Source of the DNA: Eudorina sp. 2006-703-Eu-15
Taxonomy: Eukaryota; Chlorophyta; Chlorophyceae; Chlamydomonadales; Volvocaceae
Assembly (NCBI GenBank): GCA_003117195.1
Contig: BDSI01000059.1
Coordinates: forward strand, 1-64,000
Direction: 5' to 3'
DNA: 64,000 nucleotides
The notes beneath the pieces were generated by a model. It worked only from the letters and a program-made list of their open reading frames with translations. It was not told the DNA's origin and did not search any database. The first letter of the stretch is position 1. Each line of letters begins with the position of its first letter. Positions 23,687-34,705 of the stretch are shown piece by piece. The translations under genes were made by a program, and so were the position numbers.

Positions 23687-26523
23687 TCAGTAGTAGCAGA
23701 TGGTGTATGTCAATCGGCGGCCCGTTTCCTGCTGGAACTGCGCCACCACACCGTCCACGCAGTCCTCCCACTCGCCGCCCTGCTCCAGCTGCTCGGGGGT
23801 CGGGTCGGGTCGGGTCAGGTCGGGTCGGGTCGGGATGGGATCAGCGGGCAAGCAGCAGCAGTCAGCATCAGCCGCCAGCGGAAGCCTCCCGCCGAGAGCG
23901 GACCCGACCCACGAGAATACAGGGTTGAGGGCATACCGTATGTGATGGCATACGGTATCAAGTGAGGAAAATGCAGTTGCGCACGAATGGTAATACGCGA
24001 ATCGGCAGAGGGTATAACAGGTCAACAGTACCGTCGTACGGGGAGGTCAGAGGGTGGGCCATTCGGCCCACTGTTTCCGCCCCACCCTACATCACCGGTG
24101 CCTCCCCACCATCTGGCATAATCGCAGGGTCTGCGTGGCGGCGTGCGCGGCCTCTTCATGGTTGTCCTTGACATCCTGTGGGCAGCGTCGCACCCCGGCC
24201 GTTGATGTGCGAATACTGAATGTTGTATTCATGGCCGTACATGCCGTACCAGGTAGGGCGCACCGAAATTACACCGAAGGTGCGCACCCGTTACGTTCCG
24301 CCGCGGTGAGCGCACTACGCCGCTACGTTCTCCATCCCCCGAGCTGGCTCGGCGACTTTAGACCCAAACTGGCCCCTGAGCTAGGGGCCACGTCTGCTTC
24401 CAAGCCAAGCAAGGCGGATACTTTCCTCCCCGCATCACGCAATCCGCGCAGGGCCAGTCTCCAACATGGCCATTCACATCATGACGAGGACAGACACACA
24501 CCGACGCTGTGATGGCGCCGTCGTCCTGTTCCCCGTGCCATTCATTGTTGTCCATCACTTCGCTGGTGCTGGTAAGCACATTGCACATCTTTTGGTGGGG
24601 TGGGATGGCATGGGCCTGGGTGGTGGTTCGGGTGGGTTCATCGCTACACCCAGGTGCACACCCCCATGTCGTACCATGTTGCACACCAGCAGCGGCTGCA
24701 GCGACACCTGGGGCCTGTGGTTCATGTCTGCCGGGCATTGTCACAGGGGCATGGGAGGAGGCAGCAGGAGAGGTCAAGATCCGGCATGCGCAACTAGAAA
24801 AAAGGGACCTGCCCGGGCCCCATGTGACATGCCCTCCCTCCGCCATGCAAAGCAACTGCTCCGCACCCCGCACCCCTGGAGCCCATTTCGCCTTGCAGTC
24901 ATCGGACCTCTGGTCTACATATGGGCAACCCCTTCTCGCTTGCCCTTGGCCCTGCCCCTGCCCCCTAGGCCTTCCTGGACTCGGCGTTGGTGGTCCAGGA
25001 GCTGAGCCAGGGCTCCAAGATCAGCAATGGCAATGGCCCGACAAGGACGCCTCGCGCAGCCGGGCTGCTGGACCTGAGACTGCTGCGTACGGCGGCACGG
25101 ACGGACAGCTTTTTGCCGCTCCCGCCTCCCCCGCAGCGGTACACCTGCGGTACTCCCGTACCTCCTCTCACCTTCCAGCACCTGCTCCATCACTCGCTCC
25201 TCGAATGTGATCACCACGTCGAACTGGTCCCTGGGCGGACGGGATGCGGAAGGGGGGAAACGGGTATGGGAACGGAAGGCGCTCACGGGCAAGCTCTGTG
25301 TACGGCAGCGGGTACGGCACCATACGGCAGAAGGCGGAGGCGGGCTGTCCGAAGGGGACCGGTGTCCGGTGCGCAGTCTGTAACGTCCTGTAACGCGTCA
25401 GCCGTGCGATGGGTCCCCCGTCGCATTCAGTTTGCGTGCCGTACAGGTTCCAGCGCATCCCGTCGCTGGCGGGTGATCGTGGATTGAAAAGCCTCAGCAC
25501 GAAATACCACATTATCAACAAACAGCCAACTATCAGCACCGTCGATAACAGACAACAAACAACAACTGTCAACCACAGGTACGGTAACAGGACACCGTGT
25601 TCGCGCCGTGTTCGCGCGGGAGGCACCACCCTGACCGCCGCAGGCACCGCACCCAGGGACGTGGACACGGCCCCTTACCCAGGCTCGCTCCGCACCTGTT
25701 TTCCTGGTATCGCTCCGGAGCCAGCTTCACCCCCATGTTCCTGCGCAGCATTTGCAGCAGCCCGTTTCGAGTGTACAGCTCCGGGTCCTTTGAGGACAGG
25801 TCATCGTATATTGTCTTGTACGGCGTGCCGAACTGCGGGGACGGCATTGAATAACATTTGGTGGACTCGTTCCGATGGCGCGGACTGCCCTGGCGAGGGG
25901 CCGGTGAAGGATGAACATCCTGGTAGGATCTCCAGGGGAGCTGGAGGGGGCGGCAGGCAGTGCAGGCGGTTGATGTTTGTGCGACAGCGGCGGTAGCATT
26001 CGTCGGGCCCAAAGCGGGCGTGAGAGGAGCGACCTGGGAGTGGGAGGAAACCCGGTCACATCTTCGCCCAGCTGCGAAGAGTCCCAAGAGGATTGAGAGG
26101 TCGCACGAGCGTGAGGGATGTGGTCGCACCCAGCTGACGCAACGCCCTGCGGGTCAAAAAGCACGCTGGGGAGCCCCTGGGCAGAGCTGCAAGCTTACCC
26201 CTGGACCGTAGGGCCCGTAGACCGAAACAGCTGACCATCCCGGGCCCCAAATCTGCAACACCCCGGCGGGGTCTCAGCCACTGCCTCACCTTGTACACGT
26301 TGGGCTCCTTCTGACTGGGTCCTGGCAGCTTGACGTGCGCGCCCACACCGAACGAGCTGACCTGCAAGGGTTGCTTGGCGCTGTCATATTCCCCCTCCCT
26401 GAGGTCTAACGCTCCCGTGTCAAAACGTACGTTCATTCCATGCTTTTTAAGCATGGCGTGCGCCTCCATGGATCTGTTTTGGTTGGAGGCGCAGACCATG
26501 GCGTACCGCAGCTGTCGCGCCAT
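23687..26523 (-). CDS. SSU72: SSU72 RNA polymerase II CTD serine-5 phosphatase
   Basis: Proposed exons: 26431-26523, 26290-26361, 25696-25832, 25172-25230, 24675-24727, 24110-24175, 23687-23788. They encode 193 residues, matching the family's usual length. The protein removes phosphate from Ser5 of the Pol II CTD repeat and works in the cleavage/polyadenylation machinery in the nucleus. The CX5R phosphatase loop is CASNQNRS near the N-terminus (catalytic Cys codon 26491-26493). Also visible are VKLPGP, the FGTPY...DL...ELYTRNGLL block, [20 protein letters not shown] and the C-terminal LTYTICYY. The first ATG after an in-frame GTG was chosen as start. The first intron (26362-26430) is 69 nt, free of stops and a multiple of three; removing it restores the family alignment [16 protein letters not shown]. 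Confidence 0.93.
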
Positions 26524-28277
26524 TGCTGGGCCGTAAACGTTTTTAGCGTTGGGTGTGGACACTCAAGGATTGGCTGTGCAAGCCTAATCTGCCATGGAAA
26601 GCCCTCATTTAGCTACTCGACCAAGCGTTTCAGGACGACTGTTCAGGAAATGATTCCTATATATTGATGAACAAGTGATAGGATGCATAGTATAATGTTG
26701 TAGCTCAGGTATGAATGTTGCTGGAAACGGTAACACCTAGTCGTCCTATCGTAACACGGCAGCTCTCATATTCGTAGCCCTAGTATGAAATACTATAAAC
26801 ATTTAAAGTCCGTTAGGGATTCCTCTCAGTGCTGTGACCCAAAGGTCGATACGTCGGTGCAAGGTGGTGTCGTACTGCAGACGCGGCGCTGCCAGGGCAG
26901 AGCCGGCTCTGTGCCAGCGAGTGGTGACTGCCATCGTTTCGTTAGGCTGTCACGTTTGGTACATCTGACATTTGCATGATGACCGGCAGTTCAGCAGAGC
27001 TGGGGGCAGAGCTGCGCCATGGCAGCATGGGTCAGGTAAGTGCGGAGGTACAGGATACGCGACCAGTGCCCAACTGCATGTTGAGCAGCCTCAACGCACA
27101 CGCAGTTGCAACAGGCCCTCCCTGCACGGCTTCCACCTTGCCGTTACTGCTCCTAGGTTCAGAGCGCTTGATCGCCAATCACGTATGTTCGCATCGTGTC
27201 ATATGCTCATATCTTACAACGTGCGCACATTCGGAATGTACATATTGGCAACAACAATACATGTGAGCGACCCCATCCGCATTCACATCTGCTTTTGGGA
27301 AATCCAGTCCTACGTGCTACAAGTGCTACGTCGAATACCGCAGCAGGTACACGACTTGCCTCGCCCCCTCGTACGCCGCTACTTGCGAGCTTTACTACCT
27401 ATCGCGTTCTTCACTCAGCACCCGGAGTGCCGAGAGAGCAAGACCAACGAACTCGTGGTCTCGTGCAGGCCCAGTAACACAAACCGTCCATCCTCGCTTC
27501 CTCCGCGGCTCGCCAACAAAAACGATTTCGATGCAAGCAACCCCGCCCCAAAAACGGCTGCTGAGCTGAAAACACTGAGCATACGCAAACCGAAACTACC
27601 CCAACCGGAAGACCGAACACGATAACCCTCGACTGTGCTCAGATGCGTCATGTGTTGAACTACAGCGCGCGTGTGGTTGTGACACGCAGCAAAGAGAACC
27701 ATTCGAAAAGACCACAACCCACATGGCCGCATGGCCACTGGCGCAGTCCGCCTCCACTTGGCGAGTGCAACCGGAACCGTTACGGGACCCACATGGGGAG
27801 ACACGGGGCCTTTGGTGTTCGGCTCGCACGCACGCATACCCCTGCACAACGTGGTGGCTGGAGGAATGTCAATCAGACACGGCGGCATGCTGTTGCTGTT
27901 AGGCTGCCGCTATGCTGCTCGACATTATCCCCATTCGGAATTCCCCTATTTTGGAATCCCCCCATGCACAGCAAAACTATGTCCTCACGACATGCCGCCG
28001 ACATCATCATACATCGAAAAGTGTACAACGTCAACCGCCCCCAGATCATGCCTCGATTCTACATGCGATGCACGCGCCCCCGCAGCACCCACTTGCGCAG
28101 ACCCGCCTGCGTGTGGACAGTTCAGACGGCAATTCAGTCGCCAGTCTGCACCCCCGAAGCGGGGCATCATGTCTTATGTGAACACGTATAGAGCCGGTTG
28201 GAATAGACCCGGTCGATACTGCCGAGTGTGTGGGCAACAACGTCCTCATCCCCATCTGCTGCTGCCGCGTCAGCTCT
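26524..28277. other. Intergenic between SSU72 and eS27
   Basis: This region holds the SSU72 promoter side and the eS27 3' flank. A candidate TGTAA (TTACA at 27214-27218) is the first I see past the eS27 stop but is over 1 kb away. Overlapping + open frames (26972-27625, 27643-28191, 27731-28381) have no recognisable motif and the last overlaps an eS27 exon, so I treat them as chance. Confidence 0.5.
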
Positions 28278-28918
28278 TCAGTCGTTCTTCCGCCGGAAGC
28301 TCGTCCCCTCGCTCAACCTGCGACACGATGGAGTTGGACACGATGGAGTTGGAGAACATGGGTGCGCAAATTCGATCATAACGGACCTTCGTATCGATTG
28401 AAGTTGGTCCAAGGGCCCTGACACGCAAATTATCTGCGGTACGTGCGTGCCCGTGCCTGCTGGACGCATAGCTGACTGACACCAAGGTAGTGATGTATGA
28501 GAATAGCCTGATACAGTTCGATGCTATTGAATGGAACGGCTATTGCTTCACGGCACGACAAGGGTTTACGACACATGCATCGACACGCCCGAATCCAGGC
28601 CAAGGTCGGAGTTTGTATACTAATTAGTCCAAACATGATCTTGGGCCAAGCGTCGAGCGTCGAATTCAGGCCTAACGATCTACTCATGGCCTCTCACCTG
28701 GCCTTGCCGCCAGTCGGCTGCGCTAGCACGGAAGCGCAGCTGGCACATGTCACAACTTGTTGGGAGTGAGAAAAAACAGTCGTAATGTTGAAGCAGCCCT
28801 GGCACTTCACGTCCATGAAATACGAGTTCGGCGACTGCACCAGGCGCTTCCGCTTATGCCTCCGGGCCTCCAGCGCTGATGGCGGATGCAGGAGGTCGTA
28901 ATCCTGTTGCAGCGGCAT
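28278..28918 (-). CDS. RPS27: 40S ribosomal protein eS27 (RPS27e)
   Basis: Two exons, 28698-28918 and 28278-28317, encode 86 residues, the normal size for this protein. The start [13 protein letters not shown], the block [20 protein letters not shown], the C4 zinc-ribbon cysteines (CQGC ... CASC), PTGGKAR and the tail [12 protein letters not shown] are all diagnostic. The intron splits the Arg codon after GGKA (AG|G), with canonical GTGAGA and TCGCAG ends. The protein is a small-subunit structural component in the cytosol. Its start codon lies 384 bp from the divergent MAK16 start, so the two genes probably share regulatory DNA. Nothing suggests a pseudogene. Confidence 0.97.
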
Positions 28919-29302
28919 GATGTCGGTAGTTCAAAGTCACGGTTCAAAGTTGCCTTGTCGAGCGCTGCTCTGGTTGCGGGCAACGCTTGTATGAGAATAT
29001 CAAAGATTCGACAGCCGCTGCCCTAACGAAAGGCAAGAACTAATACATTGGTTGGATAGGGCCTTTAAGCAGGTGGAAACGGGTGGAGCCGTGGCTGGCC
29101 GTACGGAACTCAAATTTCTCGCGATGCAAAAGCCTTTCCAGAAGCAAGTTGGTGAAAATTCTTTGTATCGTTGTATATTTGTCGTAACAAAGGAAAGGAT
29201 TATTCTATAGAAGGTTCACGAACAGTGGTTTTGTCGGTACCTTACTAGGCTGCGCTAGAGAGCGGACGAAGCGTCGGGGCTGCGCAGTCGGCCCTGTGAA
29301 GG
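28919..29302. promoter_or_regulatory. Candidate bidirectional promoter, eS27 / MAK16
   Basis: This 384-bp gap between divergent start codons must contain both 5' UTRs and both promoters. It is AT-richer than the flanking exons. I see no clear TATA box. A TAGGGCCTTTAAG word sits at 29057-29069, but its role is unknown. Shared control of a ribosomal protein and a ribosome-assembly factor is an inference from arrangement. Confidence 0.6.
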
Positions 29303-32300
29303 ATGCAGCATGACGAGGTTATTTGGCAGGTTGTACTTGCAAGGTGTATTGTGGCGGCGGCGCATGTGCCTGCCATTGTGTATTTCAGTGTGATTTACTC
29401 CTTGCATATGGATTCAATGTCGGATTTTGTATTGCGTTTTACGTGTATGCTTTGTTGCCGTTGCTGTGCAGGTGATAGGGCACGTTAACTGCAGCTTTAG
29501 AGCCAAGACCCAGACGCAAAACTTCTGCCGCAACGAGTACAATGTCACTGGGCTGTGCAACCGGAGCTCATGTCCACTCGCCAACAGTCGATACGCCACC
29601 ATAAAGGAGGAGAACGGGCGATGTTACCTCCTACTGAAGACCATAGAGCGGGCGCATTCGCCAAAGAACTTATGGCAAAAGATCCGACTAAAAAAGAATT
29701 ACGCGGCGGCGCTAGAACAGTTGGACCAGCATCTGCAGTACTGGCCCAAATTTCTAGTGCACAAGAACAAGCAGCGCTTCACCAAAATCACACAGTACCT
29801 CATACGCATGCGGCGGCTGGAGGTGAAAGCGCGTCCCAAGCTTGTGGGCATCAACCGCAAGTGAGTTGCTGCATGGGGCGGGGGGGGCGGGGCGGGGCGG
29901 GGGGGGTTGGCACCAGGCCGGTGCTGCCGGGTCTGGACGGCACCTCCCATGTACGGCGATGCATGTGCTGTGCCTGAGGCCATGTATCCCCGTTCGGATA
30001 GACCTCTCGAGGGGAGAGGCGGGTTGGAAACGAACCGCTCCTTCGGAAGCACCCCTCAGGAAACACGGTTTTTCTGCGACAGCGATGCGCTGCGACGGTG
30101 ATACGCGTACCCGTACCCATTGCTTGGGCATTGGAGTCCACTGTATTTGGCGGCGATGAACCCCGGCTGCCGGCGATTTCTCGCTGTGCGCAGGCTTGAG
30201 AAGGTGGAGCGGAAGCGCGAGGCGAAGGCGGAGGCGGCGGCACACCTGGAAAAGTCGATCGAGTCGGAGCTGCTCAAACGCCTGCAGGTACCGTAATCCT
30301 TGAGCCTGGTTGTATCGTCAAGTGCCCTGTAATGGCTAAAAGGTGCTTGGCCTTGAAGCCCAGCTGCGAGTGTTAGGAGTGGTTGGTGGGGTGGTGGTGG
30401 TGGTCAGAGTATCGCTATTGCTCTTGGTGTGAGGCCTGCTGTCTCATCCCTGCACTGGAGGAGTTGCGCCCAGGTGTCATGCAACAATGTGGGCAATCTG
30501 GCTACATGGCACGAAAGTCGCTTGCCCAAAACTCCGCATGCTTACTTTGTCCTGACGCCGCCCTTGTAACCTTGTCGTCGTCGTACAGAGTGGGACGTAC
30601 GGCGACATCTACAACTTTCCGCTGGCGCAGTACGAGAAGGTGCTCGACAGCCAGGAAGTTAAGGAAACGGAGCAGGAGGACGAGGACGCGCTCGGGGAGG
30701 AGTTCGTGGCTGGTGACGAGGAGGACGAGGAGGACGAGGAGGAGGAGGTGAGGCAAGGAAGGAGACATGCGGTAACCTGTTCCCGGACGCTAGCCGGGAC
30801 TCAGGCAGGACATCGCGAGCACGAAGGAGGATACTCCCTGTGGGCAGGGGCACGCGGCGTGCAGTTGAAGGGCCGCGTCTTGTGCCAGCTTGGCCCGAAG
30901 GTCTGACCCGCCGCAGCATTATGGCGATCGGCAAGTGCCCGGGTTGACCCTCGATTGGCCCCCCGGGTATGTCGATGTCCAGAGCTGAAAGAAGGGTAGA
31001 GGGCACCGCATATGATGGACAGCACCCTAGCAAGTGCTTGCAGCAAAACCGGTGGCGGTACTGGTTGAGCTGCCGTCGCGAACCGGTCGGCTGCCGCTTC
31101 CGGCCACGCCGATTCGGAACGCTCTGCAGTGCGGGCAGCTGCAGAATTCGCAACTGCAGCTACCCCACAGCTACCCGCATCAGGTCATGGTTTCACAAGG
31201 ATCATTATTGTTTGATTCACGTTATAGAAGTGTCAATGATTCACACACATTGCCGTGGAAAATACCCCAGGCGTACAGGTTGGGACAGACACTTGCGGGA
31301 TTGAGTCACGCAGATTGAGGCACCAAGGTGTCTTGGTGCGTTCGCTCAGCTCAGCTTCTGCCTGCCTGGCGGACGGTGGCGCCTTTTCGGCTATCAGTTG
31401 GCGGCCTCTCCCCTCCTGGCCGGACAGCTGTCCCACCTTCCGCAAAATTAGTATCACGATGTGACAATCGTCGTCCTTGGGTCTGCCCATGGCCCGGTCG
31501 ACACGCATCCGTCGTACATGTACAACAACATGTCAACAGCAGTACACTTCCATATACAGCATACGGGCTGCCGCATGCCGAAAGGCTGCACCAGAACCTG
31601 TGTCTTGGGGTCGATTCAGTTGTCCTTTGCTCAGCTTCTGCCTGCCTGCCGCCTGCCTGGCGCGCTGGCGGATGGTGCCGCCTTAACGGCGATTGGTTGG
31701 CGGCCTCTCCCCTCCTGGCCGCACAGCCGTCCCACCTTCCGCGAAATCAGTAACACGATGTGACAATCGTCGTCCTTGGGTCTGCCCATGGCCCGGTCGA
31801 CACGCATCCGTCGTACATGTACAACAACAGCAGTACATTTCCATGTGTTGATGTGTTCTTGCGTACCTGTCAGGCGGGCGGCCGCATGCCGAAAGGCGGG
31901 GCTAGAACCTGTGTCTTGGGGTCGATTCAGATGTCCCGTGGGTCGCGGCTTTGACCGGTGGACACCTCAGCTGTCTACGTAATGCAGGTTTCACCCCACC
32001 CCACCCCCCGACATTGTCTGAGCCTGTCGGATATGCACAACATGGCAAGAGTGGGTTTAGGTCCGCATCCGCCTCGTCCCAAGCTTGCCGCTGTGTGTTG
32101 ACGTCGTGCCGTCCCCTCGTCTTTTGGCATATGGCACCGTCCCCGTCACCGCAGATTGAGTACCTTGACGATGACGAGGTGCAGTTGGACGACGAAGATC
32201 TGGAGGACTGGGGGGAAGGAGCGGAGGACGACGAGGAGGGCGACGAAGAGGAGGAGGAGGACGACGACGACGACGACGGGCAGGAGGACGGGGACGGGGA

Positions 32301-33276
32301 GGACCAGGTGAGACGATGTCGGGGGCTGATGTCGGGAGACCGTTGGGAGACGTCCAGGGCATTGCCACTTGTGCTGCGGAGGGATTGTCGGACTGGTTCG
32401 GGCTCTCGGGAGACATTCGGGACGACCGAGCCGCGAGGGAGGAGGAGGGCGTCTTCAGACACACAGGGCCCCGGGCGGCTGCCTGCTAAGCGCAGCTGCC
32501 TGCCAATAGGTGGGATGGGGGTCCCGGCGCCGGCTGCGCAATTGTTGATGCAGCCGTAAGTCGGCACGGTCTGGCCTGCAATCATGATGCTTCGACATCA
32601 TCGGCCGCTGTCAAGCGACGAACTCTTCCTGCTCGAGGCGGTGGAGAGTGTTCCGTTGCCGTGACCTCACGTCCCGGCCCGGTCTGGATTGCAGATGAAG
32701 TCTCCTTGGCAGTCATGCCGCGTAGATTGCGCCTTCCGCTCGTCCCGCCCGCGGGCCGGGTGGACCTTGCTTAGTCCCCGGCTTGGACCCGCCATATCGC
32801 TTCTTCCCTCCCGGAGCTGTTTAGGACTTGGAATTTCCATCGGACCCTGTCTGACGCTCAATTATAGTCTTACTTGCACGAGCGTGGACGCGTGGATATT
32901 GCTGGGACTGAATTTGCCATTGAGAGCCTTGTAAGAGAACGTTGCTTGAACAGAAGGCTTACGTGCACGAGCGCTGTTTTTGTTTGGATTGAATTTGCCA
33001 ATCTCGCAGCCGAGTACCTCGGGCGACGGCGACGACGGGGAGGAGGACGGCAGCGAGGACGACGACGACGTGGCAGGCGGCTCGGACCAGGAGCCGTCAC
33101 CGTCTCGGAAACGCAAGTCTGCGCCGCCGCGGGGCCCGCAGCGGAGAGGGGCAGCGGCGGCGGCGGCTGCACCGGGGAGAGGGGCTGCGGCGGCAGGGAA
33201 AAAACCGCCGCCGGCGAAGCGGCGACGACAAATGGAGATCGAGTATGAGGAGGAGCGGGAGCGCATTGCGAATTGA
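29303..33276 (+). CDS. MAK16: MAK16-like 60S ribosome biogenesis protein
   Basis: Exons 29303-29329, 29472-29860, 30194-30287, 30589-30747, 32155-32307 and 33010-33276 encode 362 residues with all junctions in phase. The first exon is only MQHDEVIWQ. Exon 2 carries the family hallmarks [35 protein letters not shown], the [15 protein letters not shown] block and KLVGINRK. Exon 3 is the basic coiled segment ending ESELLKRL, and exon 4 begins [10 protein letters not shown]. The C-terminal exons form long Asp/Glu tracts and a basic Lys/Arg/Pro tail ending EERERIAN plus TGA. MAK16 acts in the nucleolus in early 60S subunit assembly. The protein is somewhat longer than animal homologues because of the acidic and Ala-rich tail. 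The start matches the conserved N-terminus exactly. Confidence 0.95.
31347..31935. repeat. Tandem duplication of a ~290-bp unit in MAK16 intron 4
   Basis: Two direct copies (about 31347-31620 and 31627-31935) share long identical blocks, for example GGTCTGCCCATGGCCCGGTC and CATCCGTCGTACATGTACAA, and both end near GTGTCTTGGGGTCGATTCAG. They diverge by substitutions and small indels. I see no coding frame of interest. Confidence 0.9.
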
Positions 33277-34705
33277 CATTTGACATTATGTGCCTCCTGT
33301 TAGTGTTAGGGTGTTGAAGTGGGTCTTGAGGTGGACTCGATTGTAGCACCCAGCCAAGCCGATCTGTCGCTGGTCGACCACATGATTCGGGATTGATGCG
33401 AGTGGCTCATCCTCGACATGTATGTAGGGCCATCAGCGTTGTCGTGCGCCTCACTTTCGGGCGCGCGCGCTGTTGGAGGAGGAGCGGACAAGTACGGAAA
33501 GGTTGACTTGGCCGCATGCTTCTGAAGGTCGCGGGGGCTTGCTTTCCCTATGCAAAGCAGCTCCCCGAACCGACCGGGTTCGGTTAAGGCTCAGGAGGCC
33601 GGAGGCATCGACAGGCAAGGGAGTCGGTAGAAGACGAGTGAGTTGTGATCCAGGCTTGGAAACGATTCCGCCCCATGCCTCACACCTCCTCGATTCGCAG
33701 CTGCAGTATCCCCGAACTGCCAACGCAAGAACAGACGGCGGTGATCTTTTTCACCGGTGTATCCCTCTGTGTGCTCTCTCTTTCGCTCTTCGCTCTCTCT
33801 GCCTCTCGCTCTCTGCCTCTCGCTCTCTGCGTGTTTCGAGTGAAACGTGCGGACCCTGATTACCAGTAGCAGGAACATCTTGGTGCGATCAGCGATTGAC
33901 GGCAGTTACCCATCCTCTCGATCATTGCTTTGACAGTCAGCGCAATGTGGATGCGCCTGGAAACCGATCCCTGGGACCCGATCCCTGGGACTAGACCCAC
34001 GCAGCCTGGCCCCTTTTGGACTGCCCGGGTGGAGGCCGGATGCCTTGGTCCATCACTTGCTGGTGCTGCAGCGGGTGCCTCGCCCCTGCGTTCTTCGCAT
34101 TGTCATGTGTCGGACCATGTGTAGCTACTGCACCGCGGGACATTTTTTTGTCACCTGGACTTGTCACCGGGACATTTTTTTGTCACCTGGACATTTTTTG
34201 GTCACCACGACGTATACGGTACAGATGTTGCGCTGTCCCAAGCAATGGCCCAGTTTTTGTCAGCTTCAGTTGTACCGTATGATGATTGAGGGCTCCCTAC
34301 CAGGAGGAAGGCAAATGGCTGCGGGGTGTGGTTTGGCGACAGCGTCCATGTCCTGCAAACCGCATTGGCTGAAGTTGGCAGTAGAGGGCAGTAGCTTCTC
34401 GACGCATGACTAATCTGCGCACGGTACCTTCTTGGCAACGACGACCTCACAACCCGCCACTAGCTTATCATTCTTTGTTACTTTAATCCATCATTGCAGT
34501 ATCAATACTTAGGAGTACTTAGGGTGGGCATGACTGCGGGTCCATTGTACGGGTCCCGCGCGAATATCATCATGGCGTGTTGTCGTGGTAATACTCTAAT
34601 AAGGTTTGGTTGAGATTATGGACACAGTCATGCTTCTCATCCACAGATGTTAAAGCATTGGCAATCTTAGAACACGAGGACTGAGTGAACTTGACATGCC
34701 GAAAC
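33277..34705. other. MAK16 3' flank and OSCP1 5' flank
   Basis: No additional gene is seen. A CT-rich block (about 33775-33840) and a 24-27-bp repeat at 34137-34205 are present. The last ~250 bases before the OSCP1 start are AT-rich. I found no TGTAA soon after the MAK16 stop. Confidence 0.5.
34137..34205. repeat. GGGACATTTTTTTGTCACCT tandem repeat
   Basis: Two full copies and a partial third of a GGGACAT(T)nGTCACCTGGAC unit. Each copy contains a T-tract flanked by GACA/TGTC, a small inverted repeat. Confidence 0.8.

Noticed and set aside
26972..28381. Three overlapping + ORFs upstream of eS27
   Set aside because: No motifs, mutually overlapping frames, and one overlaps a certain eS27 exon on the other strand.
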